NCBI RefSeq assembly: GCF_014655595.1
Contig: NZ_BNBL01000003.1
Coordinates: 520,958 to 584,957 of the forward strand
Length of the DNA stretch: 64,000 nucleotides
Reading direction: 5' to 3'
Source: Streptomyces griseocarneus
GTDB lineage: Bacteria; Actinomycetota; Actinomycetes; Streptomycetales; Streptomycetaceae
In this document: positions 33,205-40,903 of the stretch, one piece after another
How the letters are laid out: the number at the start of each line of letters is the position of its first letter
Numbering within the stretch: the first letter of the stretch is position 1
Notes under the pieces: model-generated
Told to the model about the DNA's origin: nothing
The model's input: the letters and a program-made list of their open reading frames with translations, nothing else
The model's database searches: none
Made by a program: the position numbers and the translations under genes

Positions 33205-33311
33205 GGCCGATCGCCTCGTCTCTGTGTCGGTGCCGCACCGGTGCTCCCTGTCAGGGTTTCACTCACCTCCCGCCCGCGCATTCCGGCGCGCGCGGCGCGG
33301 GCGCAGTTCGT

Positions 33312-34244
33312 TCAGAACTGCGTCCCCAGGTGGTCCCAGAATCCGTCCCGCAGGGCCCGGCGCAGGTCGGCGTGGCCGCGCAGGGACAGGCCCAGCAGCG
33401 CCTCGGCCTCGACGAGCAGCTCCTGGTCGACGGTGCCGGGGAGGTAGGGGTGGCCGGGCAGCAGCTCGGCGAGCGGGGCGCGGCCGCGCTGGCCGAGCCA
33501 CTGGGCCGCCACCCGGGCGCCCACGAAGCGGACGTCGTCGCGGGAGGGCACGGGTCCGCCGGTCCGGCCCGCGTCGTCGGCGAGGCCGAAGGGCTGCTCG
33601 TGGAGGGTGCGCCGGGTCACGTACGGCTTGCAGAACTCGAGGTCGAAGGTGCGCTGGCTGTCGACCTCCCAGAGCAGCGGCTCGGCCTGGTTGCGCCCGC
33701 CGAGGGCCTCGATGCCCCACAGGTGGACGCGGGCGCCGTAGCCCTGGGCGGCCTCGACGGCCGAGACGAGGTCCTCGTCGCCGCCGATGAGCACGGCGTC
33801 GCTGATCGCGCGGTGCCGGGCGAGGGACTCCAGGTCGGTGCGGATGAGGGAGTCGACGCCCTTCTGCTGGTTGTTGGCGTTGAGGTTGCCGAGGCGGACC
33901 TTGACGTCGGGGAGCTCGGCGATGCCCTGTTGTTCGGCGGTGTGGATGCGGCGGCGGGCGCCGTCGTACCAGTAGACGCGCAGCAGCCGGCTGTCGGGGA
34001 AGATCGAGCGGGCCTTGTCGATGAAGGCCTCGATGAGCCCCTCGGCGTCGAGCTCGAAGGTCCGCCGGTCCTCGGTGCCGACGACGAGCCGGCCGGCGGC
34101 GGCGTAGACGTAGCCGGCGTCCACGAAGACGGCGTGGGTGGAGGGTGTGGTCGCGACCTCGGCCAGGACGCGGGTGAGCAGCTCGTTGGTGCGCTCGATG
34201 CCCGCGGCGATCTCGGACAGCTCGCCGAGCGAGTAGTTAGACAT
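33312..34244 (-). CDS. NYN-domain (LabA/DUF88-like PIN-fold) protein
   Basis: 310 aa from ATG 34244. The NYN nuclease fold is seen in FVDAGYVYAAAG (first Asp), RVYWYDGARRR, KGVDSLIRTDL (second Asp) and LIGGDEDLVSAV (Asp pair), giving the acidic PIN-type site expected to bind Mg2+ and cleave RNA. The C-terminal 100 residues (RDDVRFVGARVAAQWL ... LRRALRDGFWDHL) are a conserved winged-helix-like extension of actinobacterial members. The start is chosen from family length; an in-frame GTG at 34298 would add 18 residues encoded by unusually AT-rich codons. Target RNA unknown. Confidence 0.87.
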   Translation of the reverse strand: MSNYSLGELSEIAAGIERTNELLTRVLAEVATTPSTHAVFVDAGYVYAAAGRLVVGTEDRRTFELDAEGLIEAFIDKARSIFPDSRLLRVYWYDGARRRIHTAEQQGIAELPDVKVRLGNLNANNQQKGVDSLIRTDLESLARHRAISDAVLIGGDEDLVSAVEAAQGYGARVHLWGIEALGGRNQAEPLLWEVDSQRTFDLEFCKPYVTRRTLHEQPFGLADDAGRTGGPVPSRDDVRFVGARVAAQWLGQRGRAPLAELLPGHPYLPGTVDQELLVEAEALLGLSLRGHADLRRALRDGFWDHLGTQF

Positions 34245-34382
34245 ATCAATAATTTCTTTAGCGTAGGGAATGTTTGCTGGGGTCTCCTCGTTGGACACGT
34301 ATGAAACGCGCCGCAGCGTCGCCGCGCGCGTCACTGTTCATAAAAGTTCTCCTCAGGAGGATCAGACGAAGGGAGAAGTGCT
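34245..34382. promoter_or_regulatory. Divergent intergenic region with AT-rich patch
   Basis: It lies between the NYN gene and a 50-codon ORF. The stretch about 34245-34275 is markedly A/T-rich for this genome (for example tcaataatttcttta). A CTCCT-C-AGGAG inverted repeat sits near 34352, and GGGAGAAG just before the plus-strand start. Confidence 0.45.
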
Positions 34383-34535
34383 TTGCGCTTCGAAATCATG
34401 CGCCTGGACGACGTCGACGGAACCGCCGTCGACAGCACCGTCGTGGACGCCGCCTCCGTCAACCGGATCGTGCAGCAGGCCGCCTCGATAGGCCAACGCA
34501 TCTACATCCGCCCGGCCGACTCCGCGGTCCGGTAA
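34383..34535 (+). CDS. 50-residue conserved-looking small protein
   Basis: TTG start preceded by GGGAGAAG. The peptide starts MRFEIMRLDDVDGTAVDST and ends RIYIRPADSAVR. Third positions are mostly G/C, in contrast to the AT-rich upstream region. I recall similar short proteins (RFEIMRLDDVDG start, IRPAD end) in other streptomycetes, but function is unknown. An internal ATG at codon 6 is possible, although it has no ribosome site. A strong terminator follows 24 nt after the stop. Confidence 0.7.
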   Translation: MRFEIMRLDDVDGTAVDSTVVDAASVNRIVQQAASIGQRIYIRPADSAVR

Positions 34536-34559
34536 CGCTTCCCGCTCAGCGCGTAGAGA

Positions 34560-34592
34560 ACACCCCCGTACGGAAGGACCGTACGGGGGTGT
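34560..34592 (+). terminator. Terminator after the 50-residue ORF
   Basis: A perfect 14-bp stem (acacccccgtacgg with its complement) closes an aagga loop. It may also serve the convergent marC-family gene. Confidence 0.8.
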
Positions 34593-34630
34593 CGTGTGTG
34601 CGGGGCCGCCGGGTTGCGCGGGAGCGCGGC

Positions 34631-35236
34631 TCAGTGGGCGGCGATCACCTGCGTGATGCCGTTGATGATCTGCTGCACGGCCAGCGCGGAGAGCATCATG
34701 CCCGCGAGCCGGGTGACCAGCACCACGCCGCCGTCCTTGATCACGCGGATGATCAGCAGCGAGTTGCGCATCACCACCCACAGCACCACGTGGATGGCCG
34801 CGATCGCGCACCACACCGAGACCTGCCCCTTGAAGGAGTCGGCGTGCTGCACGGCGAGGATCACCGAGACGATCGCACCGGGCCCGGCCAGCAGCGGCAT
34901 GCCCAGCGGCACGAGCGCGACGTTGACGTCCTTGGTCTGGGTCGGCTCCTCCGACTTGCCCGTCAGCAGGTCCAGCGCGATCAGCAGCAGGAGCAGACCA
35001 CCCGCGATCATCAGCGCGGGGGTGGTGATGTGGAGGTAGTCGAGGATCTGCTGGCCGCAGATGCCGAAGACGGTGATCACGCCGAAGGCGACCGTGGCCG
35101 CCTGCCACGCCATGCGCTTCTGCACCTTGACGGGGCGGCCCGCGGTCAGCGCGAGGAAGATCGGCGTGACGCCGGGCGGGTCCATGATCACAAAAAGGGT
35201 GAGAAAGAGGGATCCGAAGACAGCGATGTCGAACAC
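34631..35236 (-). CDS. MarC-family integral membrane protein
   Basis: 201 aa from GTG 35236 (VFDIAVFGSLFLTLFVIMDPPG), the usual MarC start; upstream in-frame sequence is not membrane-like. Six hydrophobic segments can be counted, with family motifs FVIMDPPGVTPIFLALT, VPLGMPLLAGPGAIVSVIL and NGITQVI at the end. MarC proteins are widespread membrane proteins of unsettled function (an early antibiotic-resistance link was not upheld). It is encoded on its own; its neighbour PHP gene lies 187 bp upstream with nothing notable between. Confidence 0.92.
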   Translation of the reverse strand: MFDIAVFGSLFLTLFVIMDPPGVTPIFLALTAGRPVKVQKRMAWQAATVAFGVITVFGICGQQILDYLHITTPALMIAGGLLLLLIALDLLTGKSEEPTQTKDVNVALVPLGMPLLAGPGAIVSVILAVQHADSFKGQVSVWCAIAAIHVVLWVVMRNSLLIIRVIKDGGVVLVTRLAGMMLSALAVQQIINGITQVIAAH

Positions 35237-35423
35237 AGTGAGGGCCTTGCAGGAGTGGTGCGAGCAGAGAAGGGGGGAAGTGAGGGGGGCACGGTCGCGG
35301 ACGCCGTCGGAGGACGGGTGCGGGAGTGCCGCGGATCCGGGCGTACGGACGGCGGGCGACGCACCGCCGGGCACGGGCACCCGGACGCCGGGGGACGGCG
35401 TACGGGCCGGACGCGTGGGAGGG

Positions 35424-36287
35424 TCAGCCGCCGGCGCCCGGGACGGGGAAGGCGCCCGTCGCGCGGCGCGTGATCTCGCCGTAGATTTCCGGGTCGGTCG
35501 TGAACTCGCCGAGCCGGCAGGTCTTGCGGCTGCCGTGGTAGTCGCTGGAACCGGTGGTCAGCAGGCCGAGCTCGGCGGCGAGGCCGCGCAGCCGGGCGCG
35601 CGTGGCGGCGTCGTGGTCCATGTGGTCCACCTCGACGCCGTCGAGTCCGGCCGAGGCCAGCTCGGCTATCGCGCCCTCGGAGACGCAGTTGCCGCGCTGG
35701 AGCGCCAGCGGGTGCGCGAGGACGGTGACGCCGCCGGCGGCCTTGACCAGGCGGATCGCCTCGAAGGGATCGAGTTCGTGCTTCTCGACGAAGGCACGGC
35801 CGTGGCCGCCGAGCCACTCGGAGGTGAAGGCGTCGGAGACGCTGTTCACGACGCCCAGCTCGACCATGGCGGTGGCCACGTGCGGGCGGCCGACGGCGCC
35901 GTCGCCGGCGATCTCGGCGACGCGCTCCCAGGTGACCGGCACGCCGAGCTCGTTGAGCCGCGCGACCATGGCCCGCGCGCGGGGCACGCGGTCGTCGCGG
36001 ACGAGCTCGCGCTCGCGCGCCAGCTCGGGTTCCAGCGGGTCGAAGAGGTAGGCCAGCATGTGCACGCTGAAGCCGTTCGGGCCGTTCAGGCGGCAGGAGA
36101 GCTCGGCACCCGTGACGAGGGTGAGCCCCGCGGGCAGGGCGGCGATGGCCTCGGCGTGCCCGCCGACCCCGTCGTGATCGGTCAGGGCGACGACGTCCAG
36201 CCCGGCGGCGGCCGCGTTGCGGACCAGCTCGGCGGGGGTGTCCGTACCGTCCGACGCCGTGGAGTGGGTGTGCAGATCGATGCGCAC
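35424..36287 (-). CDS. PHP-domain phosphoesterase
   Basis: 287 aa, GTG start with GGGAG upstream. The PHP metal-binding motifs are all visible: HTHS near the N-terminus (DLHTHSTASDGT), LTDHDG, a central GRPHVATAM, AHPL and the final SDYHG. Such proteins bind three metals and hydrolyse phosphate esters; close bacterial relatives include RNase AM (YciV), which removes 5' nucleotides or acts on 3',5'-bisphosphates. Substrate here is inferred only from family. It is monocistronic by layout. Confidence 0.9.
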   Translation of the reverse strand: MRIDLHTHSTASDGTDTPAELVRNAAAAGLDVVALTDHDGVGGHAEAIAALPAGLTLVTGAELSCRLNGPNGFSVHMLAYLFDPLEPELARERELVRDDRVPRARAMVARLNELGVPVTWERVAEIAGDGAVGRPHVATAMVELGVVNSVSDAFTSEWLGGHGRAFVEKHELDPFEAIRLVKAAGGVTVLAHPLALQRGNCVSEGAIAELASAGLDGVEVDHMDHDAATRARLRGLAAELGLLTTGSSDYHGSRKTCRLGEFTTDPEIYGEITRRATGAFPVPGAGG

Positions 36288-36374
36288 GACACTGCTCCCA
36301 ACGGCGGGTGGACGAGGACTGGACCGGTTCAGGATAACCGCCGTCCGAACGTGATCCGGCCGCCCGGCGGCCGC

Positions 36375-37016
36375 TCAGGGCGACAGGATGCGCGGCGACA
36401 GCGCACCGCAGGGCAGCAGGTCCACCTCGGCCCCCGCGTCGCGCAGGTCCGTCAGCACCAGCTCGTCGTACATCAGCAGCCCCGAGCTCTCGGGCCAGAC
36501 GATCGCCCACAGCCACAGCCCGCGCGCCTCGCCCGCGAAGACGGCCCGGTCGCCGGGGGCGTTGTCGACGTGCCACAGGGGGGTGGGGCGGCCCGCCGCG
36601 TGCACCTTGGCGTGCGGGGAGCGGTCCATGGCGAGGTACGGGCCGGGGTCGGGGCCGTCGACGCCGGCATAGCGGGCACCGAGCCCCACGCCCAGTTCCT
36701 CGGCGACGAGCAGCAGCTCACCGGGGCCGCCCAGCGGGCTCGGCCCCGAGCAGGCGACGGCGGTGGCCCGGCCGCCGCTGCGGTCGTCGCCCGCGCTGCC
36801 CACGCCGGTGAAGAGCCAGCCCACGGGCAGCGGCCACGGCATCCACACCGGGACCTGGGCCCGGTTGACCACGACGGCCAGCGCCTCGACGCTCGGCGGG
36901 ACGACCGGCTGCAGGGGGTGCACCGTGCCGTGCACGGAGCACTGCCAGGAGTCGGCGAAGAGACCGGGCGCTCGCACCCGGCCACCGCACTTCGGGCAAC
37001 TGGGTTCGCCCCTCAT
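36375..37016 (-). CDS. DUF6758-type protein with N-terminal zinc-ribbon-like motif
   Basis: 213 aa from ATG 37016 with GGAGG close upstream (an earlier TTG is three codons away). The N-terminus MRGEPSCPKCGGRVRAP plus WQCSVHG resembles a Cys-rich zinc ribbon. The rest includes VPVWMPWPLPVGWLFTG and PGPYLAMDRSPHAKVH, typical of an actinobacterial conserved hypothetical family (I recall it as DUF6758). No enzymatic motif is obvious. It is downstream of the SUFU-like gene, in the same direction, with a gap of about 100 bp. Confidence 0.78.
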   Translation of the reverse strand: MRGEPSCPKCGGRVRAPGLFADSWQCSVHGTVHPLQPVVPPSVEALAVVVNRAQVPVWMPWPLPVGWLFTGVGSAGDDRSGGRATAVACSGPSPLGGPGELLLVAEELGVGLGARYAGVDGPDPGPYLAMDRSPHAKVHAAGRPTPLWHVDNAPGDRAVFAGEARGLWLWAIVWPESSGLLMYDELVLTDLRDAGAEVDLLPCGALSPRILSP

Positions 37017-37119
37017 AGCCTCCAACGGTCCTACCAGGCCGCCCCCGCGTCAAGGACGATCACCCGTCCGGAGTCGAGGCCGCCCGACGCTTTTGGTCCG
37101 TCCCCGCCCGGGGGCGCGC

Positions 37120-37716
37120 TCAGCCGAGCGGGACCCCGGCCCGCAGCGGGTCGCGCAGGTCCGTGCCGTGCCGCAGCCACCGCTCCTCCAGGGCCGCCGC
37201 GCCCTGGACCCGCTTCCACGCGGCCTCGTTGGGGGTCATGGGAAGCAGGGGGAGGAAGCGGACGGGATCCATCGGCTCGTCCAGCTCCAGGTCCTCCACC
37301 AGCCCGCCGGACTCCCCGACGAGGACGGAGGTGAACGGCGCGCCCGGCCACAGCGGCTCGCCCGTGTCCAGCGAGGCCCCGGGCGCCACGACGACGCCCT
37401 CCACCTGCGGGGAGGCGGCGAGCACGGCCAGCGGCCGGAGCACCCGGTCGGTGTCGGCGCGGCCCCTGCGGACGGAGAGGACCAGCTCGGCGCGGGGGCC
37501 GCGCAGGTGATCGACGACGGTGGCCGTGGGGTCGGTCATGGGCTGGGCGGACATGCCGAGCGTGACGTAGCGGACGATGTCTCCGCCCTCGTCGGAGCCG
37601 GTGAAGCGAAGGACTTCGATCCGGTCCGCGCCCAGGAAGGTCACCGCGGCGCGCGCGTCCGGCGTGCCGAGGGCCATGAGCAGCCGGGCCTCGACCAATG
37701 CGAGAACGTCTGACAT
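37120..37716 (-). CDS. Suppressor-of-fused (SUFU) domain protein
   Basis: 198 aa from ATG 37716. The SUFU-like fold is suggested by the alternating beta segments RIEVLRFTGSDEGGDIVRYVTLGMS and RAELVLSVRRG, with ASLDTGEPLWPGAPFTSVLV and FLPLLPMTPNEAAWKR, a motif common to bacterial SUFU proteins. Such proteins often serve as immunity proteins in polymorphic toxin systems, but no toxin gene is seen nearby, so the function stays open. TATGCT ends 6 nt before the ATG on the minus strand, indicating a leaderless transcript. Confidence 0.83.
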   Translation of the reverse strand: MSDVLALVEARLLMALGTPDARAAVTFLGADRIEVLRFTGSDEGGDIVRYVTLGMSAQPMTDPTATVVDHLRGPRAELVLSVRRGRADTDRVLRPLAVLAASPQVEGVVVAPGASLDTGEPLWPGAPFTSVLVGESGGLVEDLELDEPMDPVRFLPLLPMTPNEAAWKRVQGAAALEERWLRHGTDLRDPLRAGVPLG

Positions 37717-37722
37717 GCCGTG

Positions 37723-37728
37723 AGCATA
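37723..37728 (-). promoter_or_regulatory. -10 element for the SUFU-domain gene
   Basis: TATGCT on the minus strand, 6 nt before ATG 37716; leaderless spacing. Confidence 0.55.
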
Positions 37729-37768
37729 GAACGCGTATCGAACGGGCAAAGGCAGGCCTCAGGGGGGC

Positions 37769-38241
37769 TTGACGCGTCGAGTGGCTGCTAGCCTGGACTC
37801 GCCTTGACCTTTGGTCAGGGCGCTACGTTCGTCCCCCAGCGGGGACCGGCCGGAGGAGGTGGGGCTGCGGTGGATCCTAGTCGACCGTGCAGTACCGACA
37901 GTTCTCCCGTCTTCACCGCTCCGGACGCACGTCACCGAGTGAGCCACCCCGTGGGTCACCGCGTGAGTCATTACGTGATCTGAAGCCTTCCGCACCCGGC
38001 CTCCCCGCCGGCACCATCCCGCGGAAGTCCCTTCACGCCCGCGGCAGTTGACGGAAGAGCGCCTCTCCCGCTTTGTTCCGTCCTCCCATGATGTTCTCCG
38101 CGAACTGCCGTCAGCCCCGCGCACCGCACGAAGCGCCGCCCGAATTGCGGACGTACCCCCACGGCCACCACGTCCACGTTTTCAGGCAGCGCTTGCGCAC
38201 CGTGCCCCCGCGCTGACGGCCGGCCCGTGAAGGAGCCAGCC
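37769..38241 (+). promoter_or_regulatory. Long upstream region of corA
   Basis: About 470 bp contain no convincing gene. Near the start are two TTGAC-type boxes followed by TAGCCT and TACGTT (spacing 14 bp, short for a standard promoter), plus a TGACC/GGTCA inverted repeat. cggcagtt (38042-38049) and aactgccg (38103-38110) form a long-range inverted repeat with a 53-nt loop. A leader with secondary structure is possible; I do not see an M-box consensus. An ORF at 38048-38230 has atypical codons. Confidence 0.4.
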
Positions 38242-39351
38242 ATGTCGATGATCCGCGACCTGCGCGCCGCCGTCCGTCCCGCCCTGCGCCGGGTGCCCAG
38301 CCAGGGCGGCGCCTACGACGCCACCCGCGACCCCGCCACCAGCAGCGCGGTCGTGGACTGCGCCGTCTACCGCCACGGCAAGCGCGTCGGCGACCACATC
38401 AGCCCCGCCGAGGCCATGCGCCGGGTGCGCGCCGAGGGCGGCTTCGCGTGGATAGGCCTGCACGAGCCCGCGGAGCACGAGTTCGCCGGGATCGCCCGCG
38501 AGTTCGGGCTGCACCCGCTGGCCGTCGAGGACGCGGTCCACGCCCACCAGCGGCCCAAGCTCGAGCGCTACGACGACACGCTCTTCACCGTCTTCAAGAC
38601 CATCCACTACGTCGAGCACGCCGAACTGACCGCCACCAGCGAGGTGGTGGAGACGGGCGAGGTGATGTGCTTCACCGGCCCCGACTTCATCATCACCGTC
38701 CGGCACGGCGGCCAGGGCTCGCTCCGCGCGCTGCGCCACCGGCTGCAGGACGACCCCCAGCTGCTCGCCAAGGGCCCCTCGGCCGTGCTGCACGCCATCG
38801 CCGACCAGGTGGTGGACGGCTACATAGCCGTCGCCGACGCCGTGCAGGACGACATCGACGAGGTGGAGATCGACGTCTTCTCCGACCCCGGCAAGGGCTC
38901 CCGGCGGGGCGGCGACGCGGGCCGCATCTACCAGCTCAAGCGCGAGGTGCTGGAGTTCAAGCGGGCCGTCACCCCGCTGATCCGCCCGATGCAGCTGCTG
39001 AGCGAGCGGCCGATGCGGCTGGTCGACCCCGACATCCAGAAGTACTTCCGCGACGTGGCCGACCATCTGGCGCGCGTGCACGAGCAGGTGGTCTCCTTCG
39101 ACGACCTGCTGAACTCCATCCTCCAGGCCAACCTCGCGCAGGCGTCCGTGGCGCAGAACGAGGACATGCGCAAGATCACCTCCTGGGCGGCGATCTTCGC
39201 CGTCCCGACGATGATCGCCGGGATCTACGGCATGAACTTCGACTACATGCCGGAGCTGCACTGGAAGTACGGCTATCCGGCGGTCATGGTGGTCACGGTC
39301 GCGATCTGTGTGACGATCCACCGCGGGTTCAAGCGGAACGGGTGGCTTTAG
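38242..39351 (+). CDS. corA: CorA-family magnesium/cobalt transporter
   Basis: 369 aa from ATG 38242 with AAGGAG 7 nt upstream; an earlier GTG lies five codons away. The long cytosolic N-terminal domain (about 300 residues) contains WIGLHEP, HPLAVEDAVHAHQRPKLERY and the stalk helix that starts ISSWAAIF-like (KITSWAAIFAVPTMIAGIYG). The GMN signature is YGMNF, followed by a short loop and the second helix, ending with the basic FKRNGWL tail. It forms a pentameric channel for divalent cations. It has a strikingly long upstream region and is convergent with the EamA gene. A MgtE-like gene lies 2.6 kb downstream. Confidence 0.95.
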   Translation: MSMIRDLRAAVRPALRRVPSQGGAYDATRDPATSSAVVDCAVYRHGKRVGDHISPAEAMRRVRAEGGFAWIGLHEPAEHEFAGIAREFGLHPLAVEDAVHAHQRPKLERYDDTLFTVFKTIHYVEHAELTATSEVVETGEVMCFTGPDFIITVRHGGQGSLRALRHRLQDDPQLLAKGPSAVLHAIADQVVDGYIAVADAVQDDIDEVEIDVFSDPGKGSRRGGDAGRIYQLKREVLEFKRAVTPLIRPMQLLSERPMRLVDPDIQKYFRDVADHLARVHEQVVSFDDLLNSILQANLAQASVAQNEDMRKITSWAAIFAVPTMIAGIYGMNFDYMPELHWKYGYPAVMVVTVAICVTIHRGFKRNGWL

Positions 39352-39383
39352 AGACTTCAGCTGTAGGCCCTGCTGTAGGGCCC

Positions 39384-40343
39384 CTACACCCCTGTCTCGG
39401 GGGTGAGCGGCTCCTTCTTCCGGTCCCCCATGATGACCAGCGCCAGGCCCGCCATGATCACGGCGAGCGCGGGGTAGGCCACGACGGGCGGCCGCTGGTC
39501 CAGCCACAGCGCGGCGATCAGTGCCGCACCCGGGGTCTCCAGCAGGATCGCGGTGGAGGTGACCGAGGGGCCGAGGCCCTTGACCACCCGGTTCATCAGC
39601 GAGTGGCCCAGCAGCTGCGCGGCGAAGGTCAGCACGGCCAGCTTCAGCCAGGTCTCCCCGTCGTAGCCGCCGAGCCGGACGCCGCCGGTCAGGCACACGG
39701 CCAGGAGCAGCACGGTCGTGGTCGCGTAGCAGAGGTAGGTGTACGTCACCGTGCTCACCGTGCGGCGCACCTCGGCGCCCAGCAGGACGTACCCGGCGCC
39801 CGCCATGCCGCCCGCGAGGGCGAGCGCGTCGCCGGCCAGGGCTCGCGGCGAGAGCGAGAGGTCCACGCCCGTCAGCGTGAGCACGCCCAGGAACGCCAGC
39901 GCCGTGCCCGCCCAGACCAGCGCGGGCGGGCGGTGGCCGCGCAGGCGCAGCAGCAGCGTCGTCCAGATGGGGGTGGTGGTGACCAGGGCGGTCGAGGAGG
40001 CCACCGAGGTCATCTGCAGGCTCGGCAGCCAGAAGCCGAAGTGCAGGGCCAGCAGGGCGCCCGCGGCGACGGCCAGTAGCGCGGTCCGGCGGCCGATGCC
40101 GCGCAGCTCGGCGCGGTGCCGCCACAGGGCGAAGGGGGTGAGCGCGCCGACGGCCATGGCGTTGCGCCAGAAGGCGATGGCCAGCGCGGGGGCGGCGGTG
40201 GCCGCGATCAGCGGTGCGGACAGGGAGACGCCCGCGATGGCGACCGCCAGAAGGATCAGTTCCGTGCGGATGGGTGTGGGGGCGGCCGCCGGGGCGGCGG
40301 TCCGGCCCGGTATCGCGTCGCTTCGGGTGGGGGCGGCACTCAC
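39384..40343 (-). CDS. EamA/DMT-superfamily transporter
   Basis: 319 aa from GTG 40343. Ten hydrophobic segments are arranged as two EamA repeats: first LLAVAIAGVSLSAPLIAAT ... FWLPSLQMTSVASSTALVTTTPIWTTLL, second GDALALAGGMAGAGYVLLG ... LLETPGAALIAALWLDQRP. The cytoplasmic tail is GDRKKEPLTPETGV. It probably exports a small metabolite or amino acid, but no substrate can be assigned. I favour GTG 40343 because a TACGCT -10 box ends 6 nt before it; the ATG 24 bp upstream would overlap the divergent promoter. Confidence 0.87.
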   Translation of the reverse strand: MSAAPTRSDAIPGRTAAPAAAPTPIRTELILLAVAIAGVSLSAPLIAATAAPALAIAFWRNAMAVGALTPFALWRHRAELRGIGRRTALLAVAAGALLALHFGFWLPSLQMTSVASSTALVTTTPIWTTLLLRLRGHRPPALVWAGTALAFLGVLTLTGVDLSLSPRALAGDALALAGGMAGAGYVLLGAEVRRTVSTVTYTYLCYATTTVLLLAVCLTGGVRLGGYDGETWLKLAVLTFAAQLLGHSLMNRVVKGLGPSVTSTAILLETPGAALIAALWLDQRPPVVAYPALAVIMAGLALVIMGDRKKEPLTPETGV

Positions 40344-40349
40344 GTCACC

Positions 40350-40372
40350 AGCGTAGGGGGCGCGCATAAGGT
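40350..40372. promoter_or_regulatory. Back-to-back leaderless promoters
   Basis: TACGCT on the minus strand (40355-40350) and TAAGGT on the plus strand (40367-40372) are separated by 11 nt. Each is followed after 6 nt by a start codon (GTG 40343; ATG 40379), so two divergent genes share one compact promoter region. Confidence 0.55.
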
Positions 40373-40378
40373 AGGCGC

Positions 40379-40885
40379 ATGACCATGACGCAGGCGCTGA
40401 TCGAAGAGGCCACCAAGAAGTCCGGCCTGATCTGGGTGCAGGGCCCCTCCGGGCCCAGCCGTGCCCTGTGGCACGTCTGGCACGAGGGCGCCGCGCATCT
40501 CGTGGGCGGCCCCGGCGAGCAGCCGGTGGACGGGCTCGGCCTGGCCGACGGCGCGACGGCGACGGTCACCGTGCGCAGCAAGGACAAGGGCGGCCGCATC
40601 GTCTCCTGGACCGCGTCCGTCAGCGAGCTCGCGCCGCGCGGCGAGGAGTGGACGGCCGCGGTGGCCGAGCTCAAGGGCAAGCGGCTGAACGCGCCGGACG
40701 CGGAGCGGCTGGAGGAGCGGTGGGCCGAGACGTGCCGCGTGCTGCGCCTGACGCCCACGGGCGCGTCCGGCGACCTGCCCGACGGCTCCCTGGCGGCCAC
40801 TCCCCTGCCGACGCCGGCGACGACCCGCCACCCGATGCCGGCGGCGCTGCCGCGCCTCCTGCGGCGGGGGCGCAAGGGTCGCTAG
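40379..40885 (+). CDS. Conserved hypothetical protein
   Basis: 168 aa, soluble, unrecognised. The N-terminal half (GLIWVQGPSGPSRALWHVWHEGAAHLV, then TVRSKDKGGRIVSWTASVSEL) looks like a small beta-barrel such as a flavin-binding split barrel, but no motif proves it. The C-terminal third is Pro/Arg-rich (TPLPTPATTRHPMP; LLRRGRKGR). ATG 40379 sits 6 nt after a TAAGGT -10 box. A second ATG lies two codons later. It diverges from the EamA gene and converges on a lipoprotein gene 18 bp away. Confidence 0.75.
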   Translation: MTMTQALIEEATKKSGLIWVQGPSGPSRALWHVWHEGAAHLVGGPGEQPVDGLGLADGATATVTVRSKDKGGRIVSWTASVSELAPRGEEWTAAVAELKGKRLNAPDAERLEERWAETCRVLRLTPTGASGDLPDGSLAATPLPTPATTRHPMPAALPRLLRRGRKGR

Positions 40886-40903
40886 GCGCCCCGGGGGCCG
40901 GCG

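Noticed and set aside
37120..37716. Toxin immunity gene of a polymorphic toxin system
   Set aside because: The SUFU fold occurs in such systems, but there is no toxin, secretion or repeat cassette nearby.
38048..38230. A 60-codon TTG-start ORF in the corA leader
   Set aside because: Its third codon positions are not enriched in G/C and it has many rare codons, unlike genuine genes here; I treat the region as non-coding.
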